This document shows, one piece after another, positions 16,402 to 24,701 of a stretch of DNA of 58,463 nucleotides; positions within the stretch are counted from its first letter, which is position 1, and each line of letters begins with the position of its first letter. The stretch is taken from NCBI RefSeq assembly GCF_006539985.1, contig NZ_BJOB01000014.1, positions 1 through 58,463 on the forward strand, given 5' to 3'. The position numbers were made by a program, and so were the translations under genes. The notes beneath the pieces were generated by a model. That model saw only the letters and a list, made by a program, of their open reading frames with translations. It ran no database searches and was not told where the DNA came from. This stretch comes from Kurthia gibsonii (GTDB lineage Bacteria > Bacillota > Bacilli > Bacillales_A > Planococcaceae).

Positions 16402-17180
16402 CGATTTTAGATAAAATCTTACAACAAAAAGAGATTGAAATTCAAAAGCGATTACGCACGGAAAAGAAAGTAGGAACAGACAAACCGGTCTATTCTTTAT
16501 ATAATCAACTGCTTCAAACACCTCATTTACAAGTCATCGCAGAAATTAAAAGAGCATCACCTTCTAAAGGAATGATTCAATCGCATATCAATCCTGTTGA
16601 GCAAGCGAAAAAATATGAGCGTGCGGGAGCAGCATGTATCTCGGTACTGACAGATGAGCATTTTTTCAAAGGTTCATTAGCTGATTTAGAAGCTGTCGCA
16701 AATGAAGTGACGATACCTGTTCTACGAAAGGATTTCATCTTACATGAGGTACAAATTGAAGATGCAAGAACAGCAGGTGCATCCGTTATTCTACTTATTG
16801 TGGCGGCTCTTCCTGAAAAGCGATTAAAAAAACTACATGATTATGCAACATCATTACAATTAGAAGTTCTGGTCGAAGTACATGATTTAGAAGAATATGC
16901 GATTGCTAAAAGAATCGGTGCAAAAATCATCGGAGTTAATAATCGAAATTTAAAAACATTTGAAGTGGACTTAGAACATACAAAAACGATTGCCGCAGCA
17001 CGTAATGAAATGGATCAACATGTATTTATTAGCGAAAGTGGTATTCAAACTATTGCTGATGCAGAACTTGTGTCAAAAGACGGTGCAGATGCCATCCTAG
17101 TTGGTGAAACATTGATGCGCGCAGAAGATGTTGAATCAACACTTCGAAGTTTTCAAGTTCAAAAAGAAGGTGTTTATTAA
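16398..17180 (+). CDS. trpC: Indole-3-glycerol phosphate synthase
   Basis: 260 residues. It closes the indole ring of CdRP. TIM-barrel marks: VIAEIKRASPSKGMI (with the catalytic Lys), ISVLTDEHFFKGS, LRKDFILHEVQIEDAR, EVLVEVHDLEE, IGVNNRNLKTFEVD and FISESGI. The start overlaps the trpD stop (ATGA) and the last base of the stop is the first of trpF. Confidence 0.95.
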   Translation: MTILDKILQQKEIEIQKRLRTEKKVGTDKPVYSLYNQLLQTPHLQVIAEIKRASPSKGMIQSHINPVEQAKKYERAGAACISVLTDEHFFKGSLADLEAVANEVTIPVLRKDFILHEVQIEDARTAGASVILLIVAALPEKRLKKLHDYATSLQLEVLVEVHDLEEYAIAKRIGAKIIGVNNRNLKTFEVDLEHTKTIAAARNEMDQHVFISESGIQTIADAELVSKDGADAILVGETLMRAEDVESTLRSFQVQKEGVY

Positions 17181-17797
17181 TGGTACGCGTGAAGATTTGT
17201 GGATTAACTAAAAAAGAGCATATTCAAGTAGCTGTTGAAGAACAAGTGGATTATATCGGATTTGTATTCGCGAAGAGTAAACGCCAAGTAACCGTTGAAC
17301 AAGCAAAAGTTTTAGCTCAGTCGATTCCTGAACCCATTCAAAAAGTGGGAGTATTCGTCAATGAAACAGTGGAGAATATGTTACACATTGCAAAAGAAGT
17401 GCCTCTAGACGTGATTCAATTACATGGTCAAGAACCCCAACAAGTCGTTGAAGCTTTAAAACCATATACGACTATTAAAGCCATTTCAGTCCGAACAAAA
17501 GAAGATGTACAAAAAGCAGCACAATATAACGTCGATTACTATCTATTCGATGCACCTGGCATTGAATATGAAGGTGGTAGTGGTAATACGTTTGATTGGA
17601 CATTATTAGAAAATACGAAAATCAATCGACAAAACATCATCCTAGCAGGTGGATTAAGCCCTGAGAATGTAGGACGTGCGATTGAACAAGTAGAACCTTA
17701 CGGAATTGATGTATCAAGTGGTGTTGAAATAGACGGACAAAAAGATGAAATGCGTATGCGCGCATTTATGAATCAAACAAGAAACGGAGTGGTATAA
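17180..17797 (+). CDS. trpF: Phosphoribosylanthranilate isomerase
   Basis: 205 residues, normal length. It does the Amadori rearrangement of PRA to CdRP. Marks: VKICGLTKKEH (catalytic Cys), IGFVFAKSKRQVT, VGVFVNE, DVIQLHGQE, LFDAPGIEYEGGSGNTFDW (catalytic Asp) and LAGGLSPENV ... VDVSSGVE-like end GIDVSSGVEIDGQKD. Its stop directly abuts the trpB start. Confidence 0.95.
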   Translation: MVRVKICGLTKKEHIQVAVEEQVDYIGFVFAKSKRQVTVEQAKVLAQSIPEPIQKVGVFVNETVENMLHIAKEVPLDVIQLHGQEPQQVVEALKPYTTIKAISVRTKEDVQKAAQYNVDYYLFDAPGIEYEGGSGNTFDWTLLENTKINRQNIILAGGLSPENVGRAIEQVEPYGIDVSSGVEIDGQKDEMRMRAFMNQTRNGVV

Positions 17798-18997
17798 ATG
17801 GTAACAACAACAGAGAAAAAAGGGCGTTTTGGTAAATTCGGTGGTCAATTTGTACCCGAAACATTAATGACAGCTTTAAATGAATTAGAACAAGCATATG
17901 AAGAAGCAAGACAAGACCCGAGCTTCCAAGAAGAACTACAAGATTACTTACACAACTATGTAGGTCGTGAAAATCCACTTTATTTTGCAAAGCGATTATC
18001 AGAACATCTAGGTGGACCAAAAATCTACTTTAAGCGCGAAGATTTAAATCATACCGGCGCACATAAAATCAATAATGCACTAGGGCAAGTCTTACTCGCA
18101 AAACGTATGGGGAAGAAAAAAGTTGTTGCTGAAACAGGTGCAGGACAACATGGTGTAGCAACTGCCACGGTTTGTGCATTGTTCGATATGGAATGTGTAA
18201 TATTTATGGGGCGAGAAGATGTCAAAAGACAAGAATTAAATGTATTTCGTATGGAGTTACTTGGCGCGACAGTTCAACCAGTTGATTCAGGTTCTGCTAC
18301 ATTAAAAGATGCATGTAACGAGGCGATGCGCTACTGGGTTACAAATGTAGAAGACACACATTATATTTTAGGCTCGGCACTCGGACCACATCCGTTCCCA
18401 ACGATTGTACGCGATTTCCAGCGTATTATTGGTGACGAAACACGTCGTCAAATTTTAGAAAAAGAACAACGCCTACCAGACGCAGTTGTCGCATGTGTTG
18501 GCGGGGGAAGTAATGCGATTGGTATGTTCACACCTTTTGTAGAAGATGAGAATGTTCGTTTATATGGTGTAGAAGCTGCAGGTCATGGTATTGCAACTGG
18601 GGAACATGCAGCTGCATTTGCTGATTTAAAAGAAGGTGTCTTACACGGCTCTTATATGTATTTACTACAAGATGATCACGGGATGGTACAAGAAGCAATT
18701 TCGATATCAGCTGGTTTAGATTATCCAGGTGTTGGACCAGAGCATTGTTATTTACATGATATTGGACGCGTTGAATATAAATCTGCTACTGATGAAGATG
18801 CATTAGAAGGTTTTAAACTATTATCGAAAATCGAAGGAATCATTCCTGCTTTAGAAACATCGCATGCGATTTCCTTTGCAAGTAAGTTAGCGAAAGAGAT
18901 GACAAAAAATGAAATCATGGTGATTTGCTTATCAGGCCGTGGCGATAAAGATGTTGCACAAGTACGTGATGCATTAGGAGGACGAGTACATGACTAA
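17798..18997 (+). CDS. trpB: Tryptophan synthase beta subunit
   Basis: 399 residues. A PLP enzyme that condenses indole and serine. The PLP lysine is in [18 protein letters not shown]. Further marks are [15 protein letters not shown], the glycine-rich phosphate loop [11 protein letters not shown] and the [13 protein letters not shown] block. N-terminal [13 protein letters not shown] is standard for TrpB1. It overlaps trpA by eight bases, as expected for the alpha2beta2 partners. Confidence 0.96.
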   Translation: MVTTTEKKGRFGKFGGQFVPETLMTALNELEQAYEEARQDPSFQEELQDYLHNYVGRENPLYFAKRLSEHLGGPKIYFKREDLNHTGAHKINNALGQVLLAKRMGKKKVVAETGAGQHGVATATVCALFDMECVIFMGREDVKRQELNVFRMELLGATVQPVDSGSATLKDACNEAMRYWVTNVEDTHYILGSALGPHPFPTIVRDFQRIIGDETRRQILEKEQRLPDAVVACVGGGSNAIGMFTPFVEDENVRLYGVEAAGHGIATGEHAAAFADLKEGVLHGSYMYLLQDDHGMVQEAISISAGLDYPGVGPEHCYLHDIGRVEYKSATDEDALEGFKLLSKIEGIIPALETSHAISFASKLAKEMTKNEIMVICLSGRGDKDVAQVRDALGGRVHD

Positions 18998-19775
18998 AAC
19001 ATTACAACAAGTAATTGAACAAAAAAATGAACAAGGTGAAAAAGCATTCATTCCTTACATTATGGCAGGAGACGAGGGACTAACGCACACGAAAGAAACG
19101 ATTCGCTATCTACAACAACTGGGTGCAACTGCTATTGAAGTAGGGATTCCTTTTTCGGACCCTGTTGCAGATGGGCCTGTTATCGAAAAAGCAGGATTGC
19201 GTGCTTTAGCAGAAGGAACGAATTTACGTACTATTTTAGCGATGCTAGAAGAAATAAAAGAAGATGTGCAAACACCAGTTATTTTGATGACATATTTAAA
19301 TCCGCTTGTTCATTTTGGTTTACAAGATTTTGTGAAGGCAGCTACAAAAGCGAAGGTAAAAGGGTTAATCATTCCTGATATGCCACTGGAAGAATGCGAC
19401 ATAATTCAGCCATTCTTAGAAGGAACGGATATCGCACTTGTACAGCTTGTATCATTAACAAGTTCTAAAGCGCGTATTCAAGAAATTGCGGAAGCAGCAG
19501 AAGGATTTATTTATGCGGTAACTGTCAATGGAACGACAGGGGAACAAAGAGATTTCCAAGATCATGTTATGCAACACCTAAAAGAGATTAAATCGTTGGT
19601 ATCTTTACCTGTCCTTGCAGGGTTCGGTATTTCGAATCGACAAACAGCAGAGAAAATGAGTGAAGGAATTGATGGTGTGATTGTAGGAAGTGCGATTGTT
19701 GACGCATTGCACCGTAAAGATTATGATACAATTGAGCAATTCTTTCAAAAAGAACCAGTCGAAACAAATTCATAG
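18990..19775 (+). CDS. trpA: Tryptophan synthase alpha subunit
   Basis: 261 residues. It cleaves indole-3-glycerol phosphate to indole. Catalytic Glu lies in [21 protein letters not shown] and catalytic Asp in [11 protein letters not shown]. The phosphate-binding part [13 protein letters not shown] and VIVGSAIVD complete the barrel. It is the last gene of trpDCFBA, followed by a terminator. Confidence 0.96.
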   Translation: MTKTLQQVIEQKNEQGEKAFIPYIMAGDEGLTHTKETIRYLQQLGATAIEVGIPFSDPVADGPVIEKAGLRALAEGTNLRTILAMLEEIKEDVQTPVILMTYLNPLVHFGLQDFVKAATKAKVKGLIIPDMPLEECDIIQPFLEGTDIALVQLVSLTSSKARIQEIAEAAEGFIYAVTVNGTTGEQRDFQDHVMQHLKEIKSLVSLPVLAGFGISNRQTAEKMSEGIDGVIVGSAIVDALHRKDYDTIEQFFQKEPVETNS

Positions 19776-19782
19776 ATAAAAG

Positions 19783-19812
19783 GAGAGAATCGCAGTCATG
19801 CGGTTCTTTTTC
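19783..19812 (+). terminator. Terminator of trpDCFBA
   Basis: Hairpin AGAATCGCA / TGCGGTTCT followed by a T-run, ten bases after the trpA stop. Confidence 0.8.
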
Positions 19813-19818
19813 TATTAA

Positions 19819-20025
19819 AGGGACTTCGAAGTATGCAAAAATGATAATTTACATACAATTCGCGATTATCAAAAGAAAGGGTATCGCGTGACAGAGATTC
19901 GATTAGATGCGGTTAAGCGTGCACGTTTAATCAAACCGACCATTCCATTATTTTCTACGAATCAAATTGCAATTCAAGATGGAATGGATATTAGAAAAAA
20001 CTTTGGTATAATTAACTTTCAGTAA
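19819..20025 (+). pseudogene. Open fragment without a proper start (gene remnant)
   Basis: A 68-codon open stretch with good codon use: TIRDYQKKGYRVTEIRLDAV, then ARLIKPTIPLFSTNQIAIQD, ending NFGIINFQ. There is no ATG at its head. An internal GTG after AAAGGG would give only about 45 residues. It reads like the C-terminal part of a longer protein cut by rearrangement. I do not recognise the family. Confidence 0.4.
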
Positions 20026-20029
20026 ATGC

Positions 20030-20058
20030 TTTACAAACCGTAATAAGTGTTATATAAT
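20030..20058 (+). promoter_or_regulatory. Promoter of the cold shock gene
   Basis: TTTACA, 17-base spacer, TATAAT. The roughly 140-base untranslated leader that follows (to 20199) is of the length typical for cold shock messages. Confidence 0.7.
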
Positions 20059-20199
20059 AAGATTAATCAAATAGTTCTTATTAGAGATGAATTCGCATGT
20101 TACAAAGAGTAATCGTGTTTGTTCGGTACTTTTTGTAATATGTGAATTTTTTGTTTTTTAAAAGCTTATGTATTAATAACTTAATTGGAGGTCATTTAA

Positions 20200-20400
20200 A
20201 TGACACAAGGTACAGTAAAATGGTTTAACGCAGAAAAAGGTTTCGGTTTCATCGAAGTTGAAGGCGGTTCTGACGTATTCGCTCACTTCTCAGCAATCCA
20301 AGGCGAAGGTTTCAAATCTTTAGACGAAGGTCAAAAAGTTGAATTCGAAATCGAAGACGGCCAACGCGGACCACAAGCAGTAAACATCGTAAAATTTTAA
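20200..20400 (+). CDS. Cold shock protein (CspA/CspB family)
   Basis: 66 residues forming one cold-shock domain. RNP1 (KGFGFIEV) and RNP2 (VFAHFSAI) are both present, and the start [17 protein letters not shown] is canonical. It is a single-strand nucleic acid binding RNA chaperone. TGGAGG precedes the ATG. High codon optimisation suggests strong expression. Confidence 0.96.
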   Translation: MTQGTVKWFNAEKGFGFIEVEGGSDVFAHFSAIQGEGFKSLDEGQKVEFEIEDGQRGPQAVNIVKF

Positions 20401-20419
20401 TTTTAACGAGTTACAATCA

Positions 20420-20455
20420 AAAAGGAAATTGCTTCGGCAGTTTCCTTTTTTTTTG
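20420..20455 (+). terminator. Terminator of the cold shock gene
   Basis: Hairpin AAAGGAAATTGC-TTCG-GCAGTTTCCTTT with a UUCG tetraloop and a long T-run. Confidence 0.9.
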
Positions 20456-20475
20456 TGTTTTCTTTTATTAAAATG

Positions 20476-20679
20476 CTACACAATAAAGCGAAAATAATCA
20501 TTATAGATCTTTAAATGAAATGCGGTTGTATATTTACAGTCTATTTTAACAGTTGAAGTAAAATCAAGAGAGCTTTGTATCTTGCTTGTAGTAGGAGACA
20601 AGGTCATGTTCGGTAGGGAATCGTTATACGTTTCATTGATGTAACCAATTAGTAATCCTGTGTATGGTAGATAAATCAT
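20476..20679 (-). other. Doubtful 67-codon reading frame
   Basis: A minus-strand frame (MIYLPYTGLLIGYINETYND...) fills most of the gap between the cold shock gene and the acetate symporter terminator. It has no Shine-Dalgarno site and no recognisable motif. Composition is not clearly non-coding, so it may be the tail of a lost gene. I would not call it a gene without homologues. Confidence 0.2.
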
Positions 20680-20687
20680 TTTCGTAT

Positions 20688-20724
20688 ATTAAAAAAGGAA
20701 CCTCCGAGGAGATTCCTTTTTTGC
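20688..20724. terminator. Terminator after the acetate symporter gene
   Basis: Hairpin AAAGGAACCTC / GAGATTCCTTT with A-run on the left and T-run on the right; usable in both directions, placed just after the leftward stop at 20731. Confidence 0.8.
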
Positions 20725-20730
20725 GTTGAA

Positions 20731-22287
20731 TTAGTGATCAACTGAACCAGAAGAACCGATACCAGTGTTTGCACGTACTTCAACTTCAGCGTATTTCTTC
20801 GCGTCTGCTTTCGCGCCAACTAATGAACCAATCCAACCTGCCAAGAAACCAAGTGGAACTGATACGATTGCTGGGTTAGTAAGAGGGAATAAAGGTGTAC
20901 CTGTAAGAATTGCAGTACCTTCAGGATTCCAGATATTCGGACTTACTGCTACAAGAACTAATGCAGTGATTAAACCTGTTAACATTGCTGCCATCGCACC
21001 TGTTGTATTGAACTTTTTGTAGTAAATTGTGTAAATAATTACTGGTAAGTTCGCAGAAGCGGCGATACAGAATGCAAGCGATACTAAGAATGCTACGTTT
21101 AATGATTGTGCACCAAGTGCTAAAAGGATTGAGAATGCTGATACTCCTAATGAAGCCCAACGAGCAGCTAACATTTGTTGTCTTTCAGTTACTTTACCTT
21201 TTTTAATGATTTGACCATAAATATCATGTCCGAATGCAGAAGCTCCTGATAATACAAGACCTGCTACTACGGCTAAGATTGTTGCGAACGCTACCGCGCA
21301 AATGAAGGACATTAGAATGTCGCCACCTAATACTTCCGCTAACAGTGGTGCGGCCATGTTACCAGCTGGGTTAGCAGCTAAGATTGCATCAGTACCTACG
21401 AATGCTGCAGCACCGAAACCTAAGAAGATTGTTAAGATATAGAAGATACCTACAATCCAAGTTGCTGTAACAACTGAGCTACGTGCAGTTTTTGCATCTT
21501 TTACAGTGAAGAAACGCATTAAAATATGTGGAAGACCTGCTGTACCAAGTACAAGTGCGATCATCATTGACATTGTGTCAATACCATTTGTATATTTTAC
21601 ACCTGCATTTAAGTATGCTTCACCATGTGGTTGATGTGTTTTTACATAAGAGAACATTTCTAAGATATTGAAGTTGAACTTCACAAGAACTAATACCGAG
21701 ATAATAACAGTACCTAACATTAATAGAACGGCTTTAATAATTTGTACCCAAGAAGTGGCACCCATACCGCCCCATAATACGTAGATTGTCATCATTACAC
21801 CTACGATTAATACAGCAAATTTGTAATCGATACCTAATAATAATTGAATAAGAGCGCCTGCACCTACTAATTGTGCAATCATGTAGAATAAAACGATAAC
21901 GATTGAACTTACTGCTGCAGTTCCGCGAATTTTCTTTTGATTGAAACGAGCTGTAATCATATCTGCTAAAGTATATTTACCTAAGTTACGTAAAGGTTCA
22001 GCTACAATATAAAGCACAACTAGATAAGCTACTAAGTAACCTAATGAATAGAAGAAACCGTCGAAACCTGTTAAAGCGATCGCACCTGCGATACCTAGGA
22101 ATGAAGCAGCTGATAGATAGTCACCAGCAATTGCAATCCCGTTTTGCCAACCTGTTAATCCACCACCAGCTGTGTAGAAATCTTGTGCTGAATTTGTGTT
22201 TTTAGAAGCAAAGTATGTTACAAGTAATGTAACCCCTACGATACCGACGAAAAACGCGATACCAATTCCACTCATGCCACTTGTCAT
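20731..22287 (-). CDS. actP: Cation/acetate symporter, SSS family (ActP/YwcA-like)
   Basis: 518 residues, about 13 membrane segments. Sodium:solute symporter family marks: DFYTAGGGLTGWQNGIAIAGDYLSAASFLG near residues 36-65, ARFNQKKIRG near 120, and WGGMGATSWVQIIKA. The pairing with a DUF485 membrane protein immediately upstream (four-base overlap) is the usual actP context and points to acetate or short-chain monocarboxylate uptake. A cre-like site lies upstream of the operon. Confidence 0.88.
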   Translation of the reverse strand: MTSGMSGIGIAFFVGIVGVTLLVTYFASKNTNSAQDFYTAGGGLTGWQNGIAIAGDYLSAASFLGIAGAIALTGFDGFFYSLGYLVAYLVVLYIVAEPLRNLGKYTLADMITARFNQKKIRGTAAVSSIVIVLFYMIAQLVGAGALIQLLLGIDYKFAVLIVGVMMTIYVLWGGMGATSWVQIIKAVLLMLGTVIISVLVLVKFNFNILEMFSYVKTHQPHGEAYLNAGVKYTNGIDTMSMMIALVLGTAGLPHILMRFFTVKDAKTARSSVVTATWIVGIFYILTIFLGFGAAAFVGTDAILAANPAGNMAAPLLAEVLGGDILMSFICAVAFATILAVVAGLVLSGASAFGHDIYGQIIKKGKVTERQQMLAARWASLGVSAFSILLALGAQSLNVAFLVSLAFCIAASANLPVIIYTIYYKKFNTTGAMAAMLTGLITALVLVAVSPNIWNPEGTAILTGTPLFPLTNPAIVSVPLGFLAGWIGSLVGAKADAKKYAEVEVRANTGIGSSGSVDH

Positions 22288-22670
22288 TTGTATCCACCAT
22301 CCTTAGCCTTTTCGATAATAACTGCTGCGTCTTTATCGAATGCGTTTGCTTTTTTCACATAAATCATAGCAAATGCCCAAACCATTATGAACTGCGCTAA
22401 AGCAAAAATCCATACCCAAGTGATATCTCCAATTGCTTTTGCGTGTAATACTTTTGTAAACGAAGTTAGTAATGGTAACGTGAAGTAAAATACTAAGAAG
22501 AAAATCGTCATTGGAACAAGGAATTTGTTTTTCTTTTTCACAAGCGCATGATATTCTGAGCTTTCTGAAATTTTCACATACTCTTGCTCTGTTAACTCAA
22601 CTGCTTTATCAACTTCAGTTGATGTTGCTTTTACATTTAGAACATCAGAACCGTTTAAGTTTTGATCCAT
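22284..22670 (-). CDS. DUF485 membrane protein, partner of the acetate symporter
   Basis: 128 residues from the ATG at 22670, nine bases after AAGGAGG; the longer frame upstream lacks a site. Two membrane segments (about 63-85 and 97-118) with DUF485 features: a charged N-terminal helix (EYVKISESSEYHALVKKKNKF) and a pair of hydrophobic helices (LVPMTIFFLVFYFTLPLLTS). Family members (YwcB/YjcH) are co-transcribed with actP. The exact role is unknown. Confidence 0.85.
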   Translation of the reverse strand: MDQNLNGSDVLNVKATSTEVDKAVELTEQEYVKISESSEYHALVKKKNKFLVPMTIFFLVFYFTLPLLTSFTKVLHAKAIGDITWVWIFALAQFIMVWAFAMIYVKKANAFDKDAAVIIEKAKDGGYK

Positions 22671-22745
22671 AAAAGTATGCCTCCTTTTTATATAGTTTTT
22701 TTGGCGAGCAAGGTAATTATTTCCTAGCTCTGAGTTAATATTATT

Positions 22746-22759
22746 TGAAAGCGTTTTAA
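22746..22759 (-). promoter_or_regulatory. cre-like CcpA site
   Basis: The minus strand reads TTAAAACGCTTTCA, 13 of 14 to the cre consensus TGWAANCGNTNWCA. It is about 75 bases before the DUF485 start. Acetate-use genes are commonly CcpA-repressed, which fits. Confidence 0.55.
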
Positions 22760-23398
22760 AATGCAACACTTTTTTCTTTAAAAAATTAAAAATTTTCTTT
22801 AATAGGTACTTAAAATTCTATTTAAAGAGAAAAATATCTCAAAATATATGATGTTTTTATGATGTCTGTTAGTCGAAAAAGCGAATTTTAGCTGTTTTAT
22901 GACAGTTTTTCGATCACTCCCTGTTTTGTATCAAAAACGAAAAAAATCAGAGAAAAAATTGTTTTTAACGAGATTTTTATAGTTCTAAGCATAAAAAAAT
23001 CGAATGAACGTATTTTATTTATTGTAAAAGACATAAAAGAACGAAAACAACAAATGATATTTTTTTGATTTATTTACTAATTAAAGGAAAAGTAACTTTT
23101 TAAATCGATAGATGTAAAAAGAAAAATTATTTTCTTTTTACATACCCTTTATCTATTTTCCATAAAACATTTATTACCATATATGTTGATTTTAAAATTA
23201 TTATCTTCCACGATAAATTATCTGAATATTCAAATGAAGTTGCGTGGATTACTTTTAAACGCAACTTCATATATTAGAGTTGCTCTTTGTGTATACTTTT
23301 TAGGAATATGATTCATTTAACGAATTACTAATCATTCGTTAAATGAAAGGTAATACTACTTGCTAAATTAGATAGTGGTTTTAGAAAAAGTAAATCAC
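22760..23398. other. Gene-free AT-rich region with inverted repeats
   Basis: No coding region is seen. It holds two hairpins: GAAGTTGCG / CGCAACTTC (about 23237-23270) and a perfect 14-bp-arm repeat TTCATTTAACGAAT / ATTCGTTAAATGAA at 23312-23347 with an 8-base loop and no T-run. The second could be a protein-binding palindrome. Confidence 0.45.
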
Positions 23399-23418
23399 TA
23401 TGTGAAAAACATCACATA
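23399..23418. promoter_or_regulatory. Fnr/Crp-type palindrome
   Basis: TATGTGA-AAAACA-TCACATA, a perfect TGTGA-N6-TCACA palindrome, the consensus for Fnr and other Crp-family regulators including B. subtilis Fnr. If it acts at -41.5, transcription would start near 23450. Confidence 0.5.
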
Positions 23419-23449
23419 TAAGTAAAACAGAGTTCATTTGGATGCAATA

Positions 23450-23547
23450 GATTTACTGTATTTAACGCACCATTTTACGGGGAAATAGGTTAAAAGAGCT
23501 TTAAAACACAAAAACTTTCCCAAATATACATTTGGGAAAGTTTTTTA
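23450..23547 (+). ncRNA. Candidate Fnr-controlled small RNA (weak)
   Basis: A strong terminator (CTTTCCCAAAT / ATTTGGGAAAG plus T-run, 23512-23547) ends no visible gene. Upstream are the Fnr-type box centred near 23408 and a weak -10 (TGCAAT, 23443-23448). Together they would give an RNA of roughly 90-100 nt. The promoter is poor, so this is a hypothesis; the terminator itself is secure. Confidence 0.3.
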
Positions 23548-23587
23548 ATGATATAATAGACTAGAATTTAGTAAAAGAGGTGGAAGA

Positions 23588-24532
23588 ATGCTTCCGAAAT
23601 ATGTACGCGACTTCTTAGTTTATTTAACAGCGATTAAAGGAAAATCCCAAAGAACAAGAAAAGAATACGAATATGATTTACGATTATTTTTACGATTTCA
23701 AATTGCAATCTCACATGATTTAGATTTAGATAAAATAAATGAAGTAGATTCGAATCTTTTTACAATAGAGGATTTACAACAATTAACCTTGGAAGATCTC
23801 TATCTGTTTTTAGAGTATTGTGAAGTGAAACGAGGGAACGGAGCTGCTTCGCGTTCGCGCAAAGTAGCGACACTTAAATCATTCTTCAACTATTTAAAAT
23901 CGAAAAAACGTTTAATTACGCAAAACCCAGCAGATGAATTAGAGGCACCTAAGTTAAGTAAAAAACAACCTGTTTATATGAATATTACAGAATCACATCA
24001 GTTTTTAGAGGGCGTAGAACACTCGAGACACCCTGAACGTGATTATTGCATGATGACATTCTTTTTGAATTTAGGAATACGTGTGAGCGAGTTATGCGCT
24101 TTAGATATGGATTCCGTACACAATGATATTCTAACAGTACGTGGAAAGGGGGATAAAGAACGTAACTTATATTTGAATGAGCAATGTTTAGAAGCTCTTT
24201 CTTCTTATATGAAGATTCGCTCACGCTATTTACAAGTAAGAGGAGAACAGCAGGCGTTATTTTTATCACAAAAAGGGACGCGTTTAACAAGACAAGCCAT
24301 ATCGAATTTGGTACGAAAAATCAATCAAGATTCTGGTCTTGAAAAAAAGAAACTCACGCCGCATAAATTACGCCATACATCGGCCACACTCCTTTATAAA
24401 TCAGGAGCAGACATTCGAAGTTTACAACAAATTTTAGGGCATTCGAATATTTCAACAACCCAGATTTACACACATGTTGAAAATAAAGAAATTCAGCGTG
24501 TAATGACGGAACATCCTTTGAATAAGAAATAA
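23588..24532 (+). CDS. XerC/D-like tyrosine recombinase
   Basis: 314 residues. N-terminal SAM-like core-binding domain (about 1-120) with an insertion between helices. The catalytic domain has Arg in LGIRVSELCALD, Lys in RGKGDKER, HKLRHTSATLLY, the GHSNIS His and the nucleophile Tyr in TTQIYTHVENKE, so all catalytic residues are present. It acts as a DNA strand-exchange enzyme. It stands alone with no phage or transposon genes around. It may be an orphan Xer-type chromosomal enzyme; I see no dif-like site. Confidence 0.85.
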   Translation: MLPKYVRDFLVYLTAIKGKSQRTRKEYEYDLRLFLRFQIAISHDLDLDKINEVDSNLFTIEDLQQLTLEDLYLFLEYCEVKRGNGAASRSRKVATLKSFFNYLKSKKRLITQNPADELEAPKLSKKQPVYMNITESHQFLEGVEHSRHPERDYCMMTFFLNLGIRVSELCALDMDSVHNDILTVRGKGDKERNLYLNEQCLEALSSYMKIRSRYLQVRGEQQALFLSQKGTRLTRQAISNLVRKINQDSGLEKKKLTPHKLRHTSATLLYKSGADIRSLQQILGHSNISTTQIYTHVENKEIQRVMTEHPLNKK

Positions 24533-24701
24533 AAATTAAAAACCACCATTTGTAAAAAATAAGTAAAAAGTTGCGGGTCTATTTATTTAATAAATATAAA
24601 TAAATATTTAATTTCCTAAAAATTAAATGTGAAATGAGCATTTATACGTAAGTTTATGGTAAAATAGGTTCGATTATACGTCACTTAGGGGAGGGGTGCA
24701 G

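Noticed and set aside
23588-24532. Possible prophage or integrative element marked by the tyrosine recombinase
   Set aside because: No att-like repeats, tRNA, excisionase or phage genes nearby; housekeeping-type genes on both sides.
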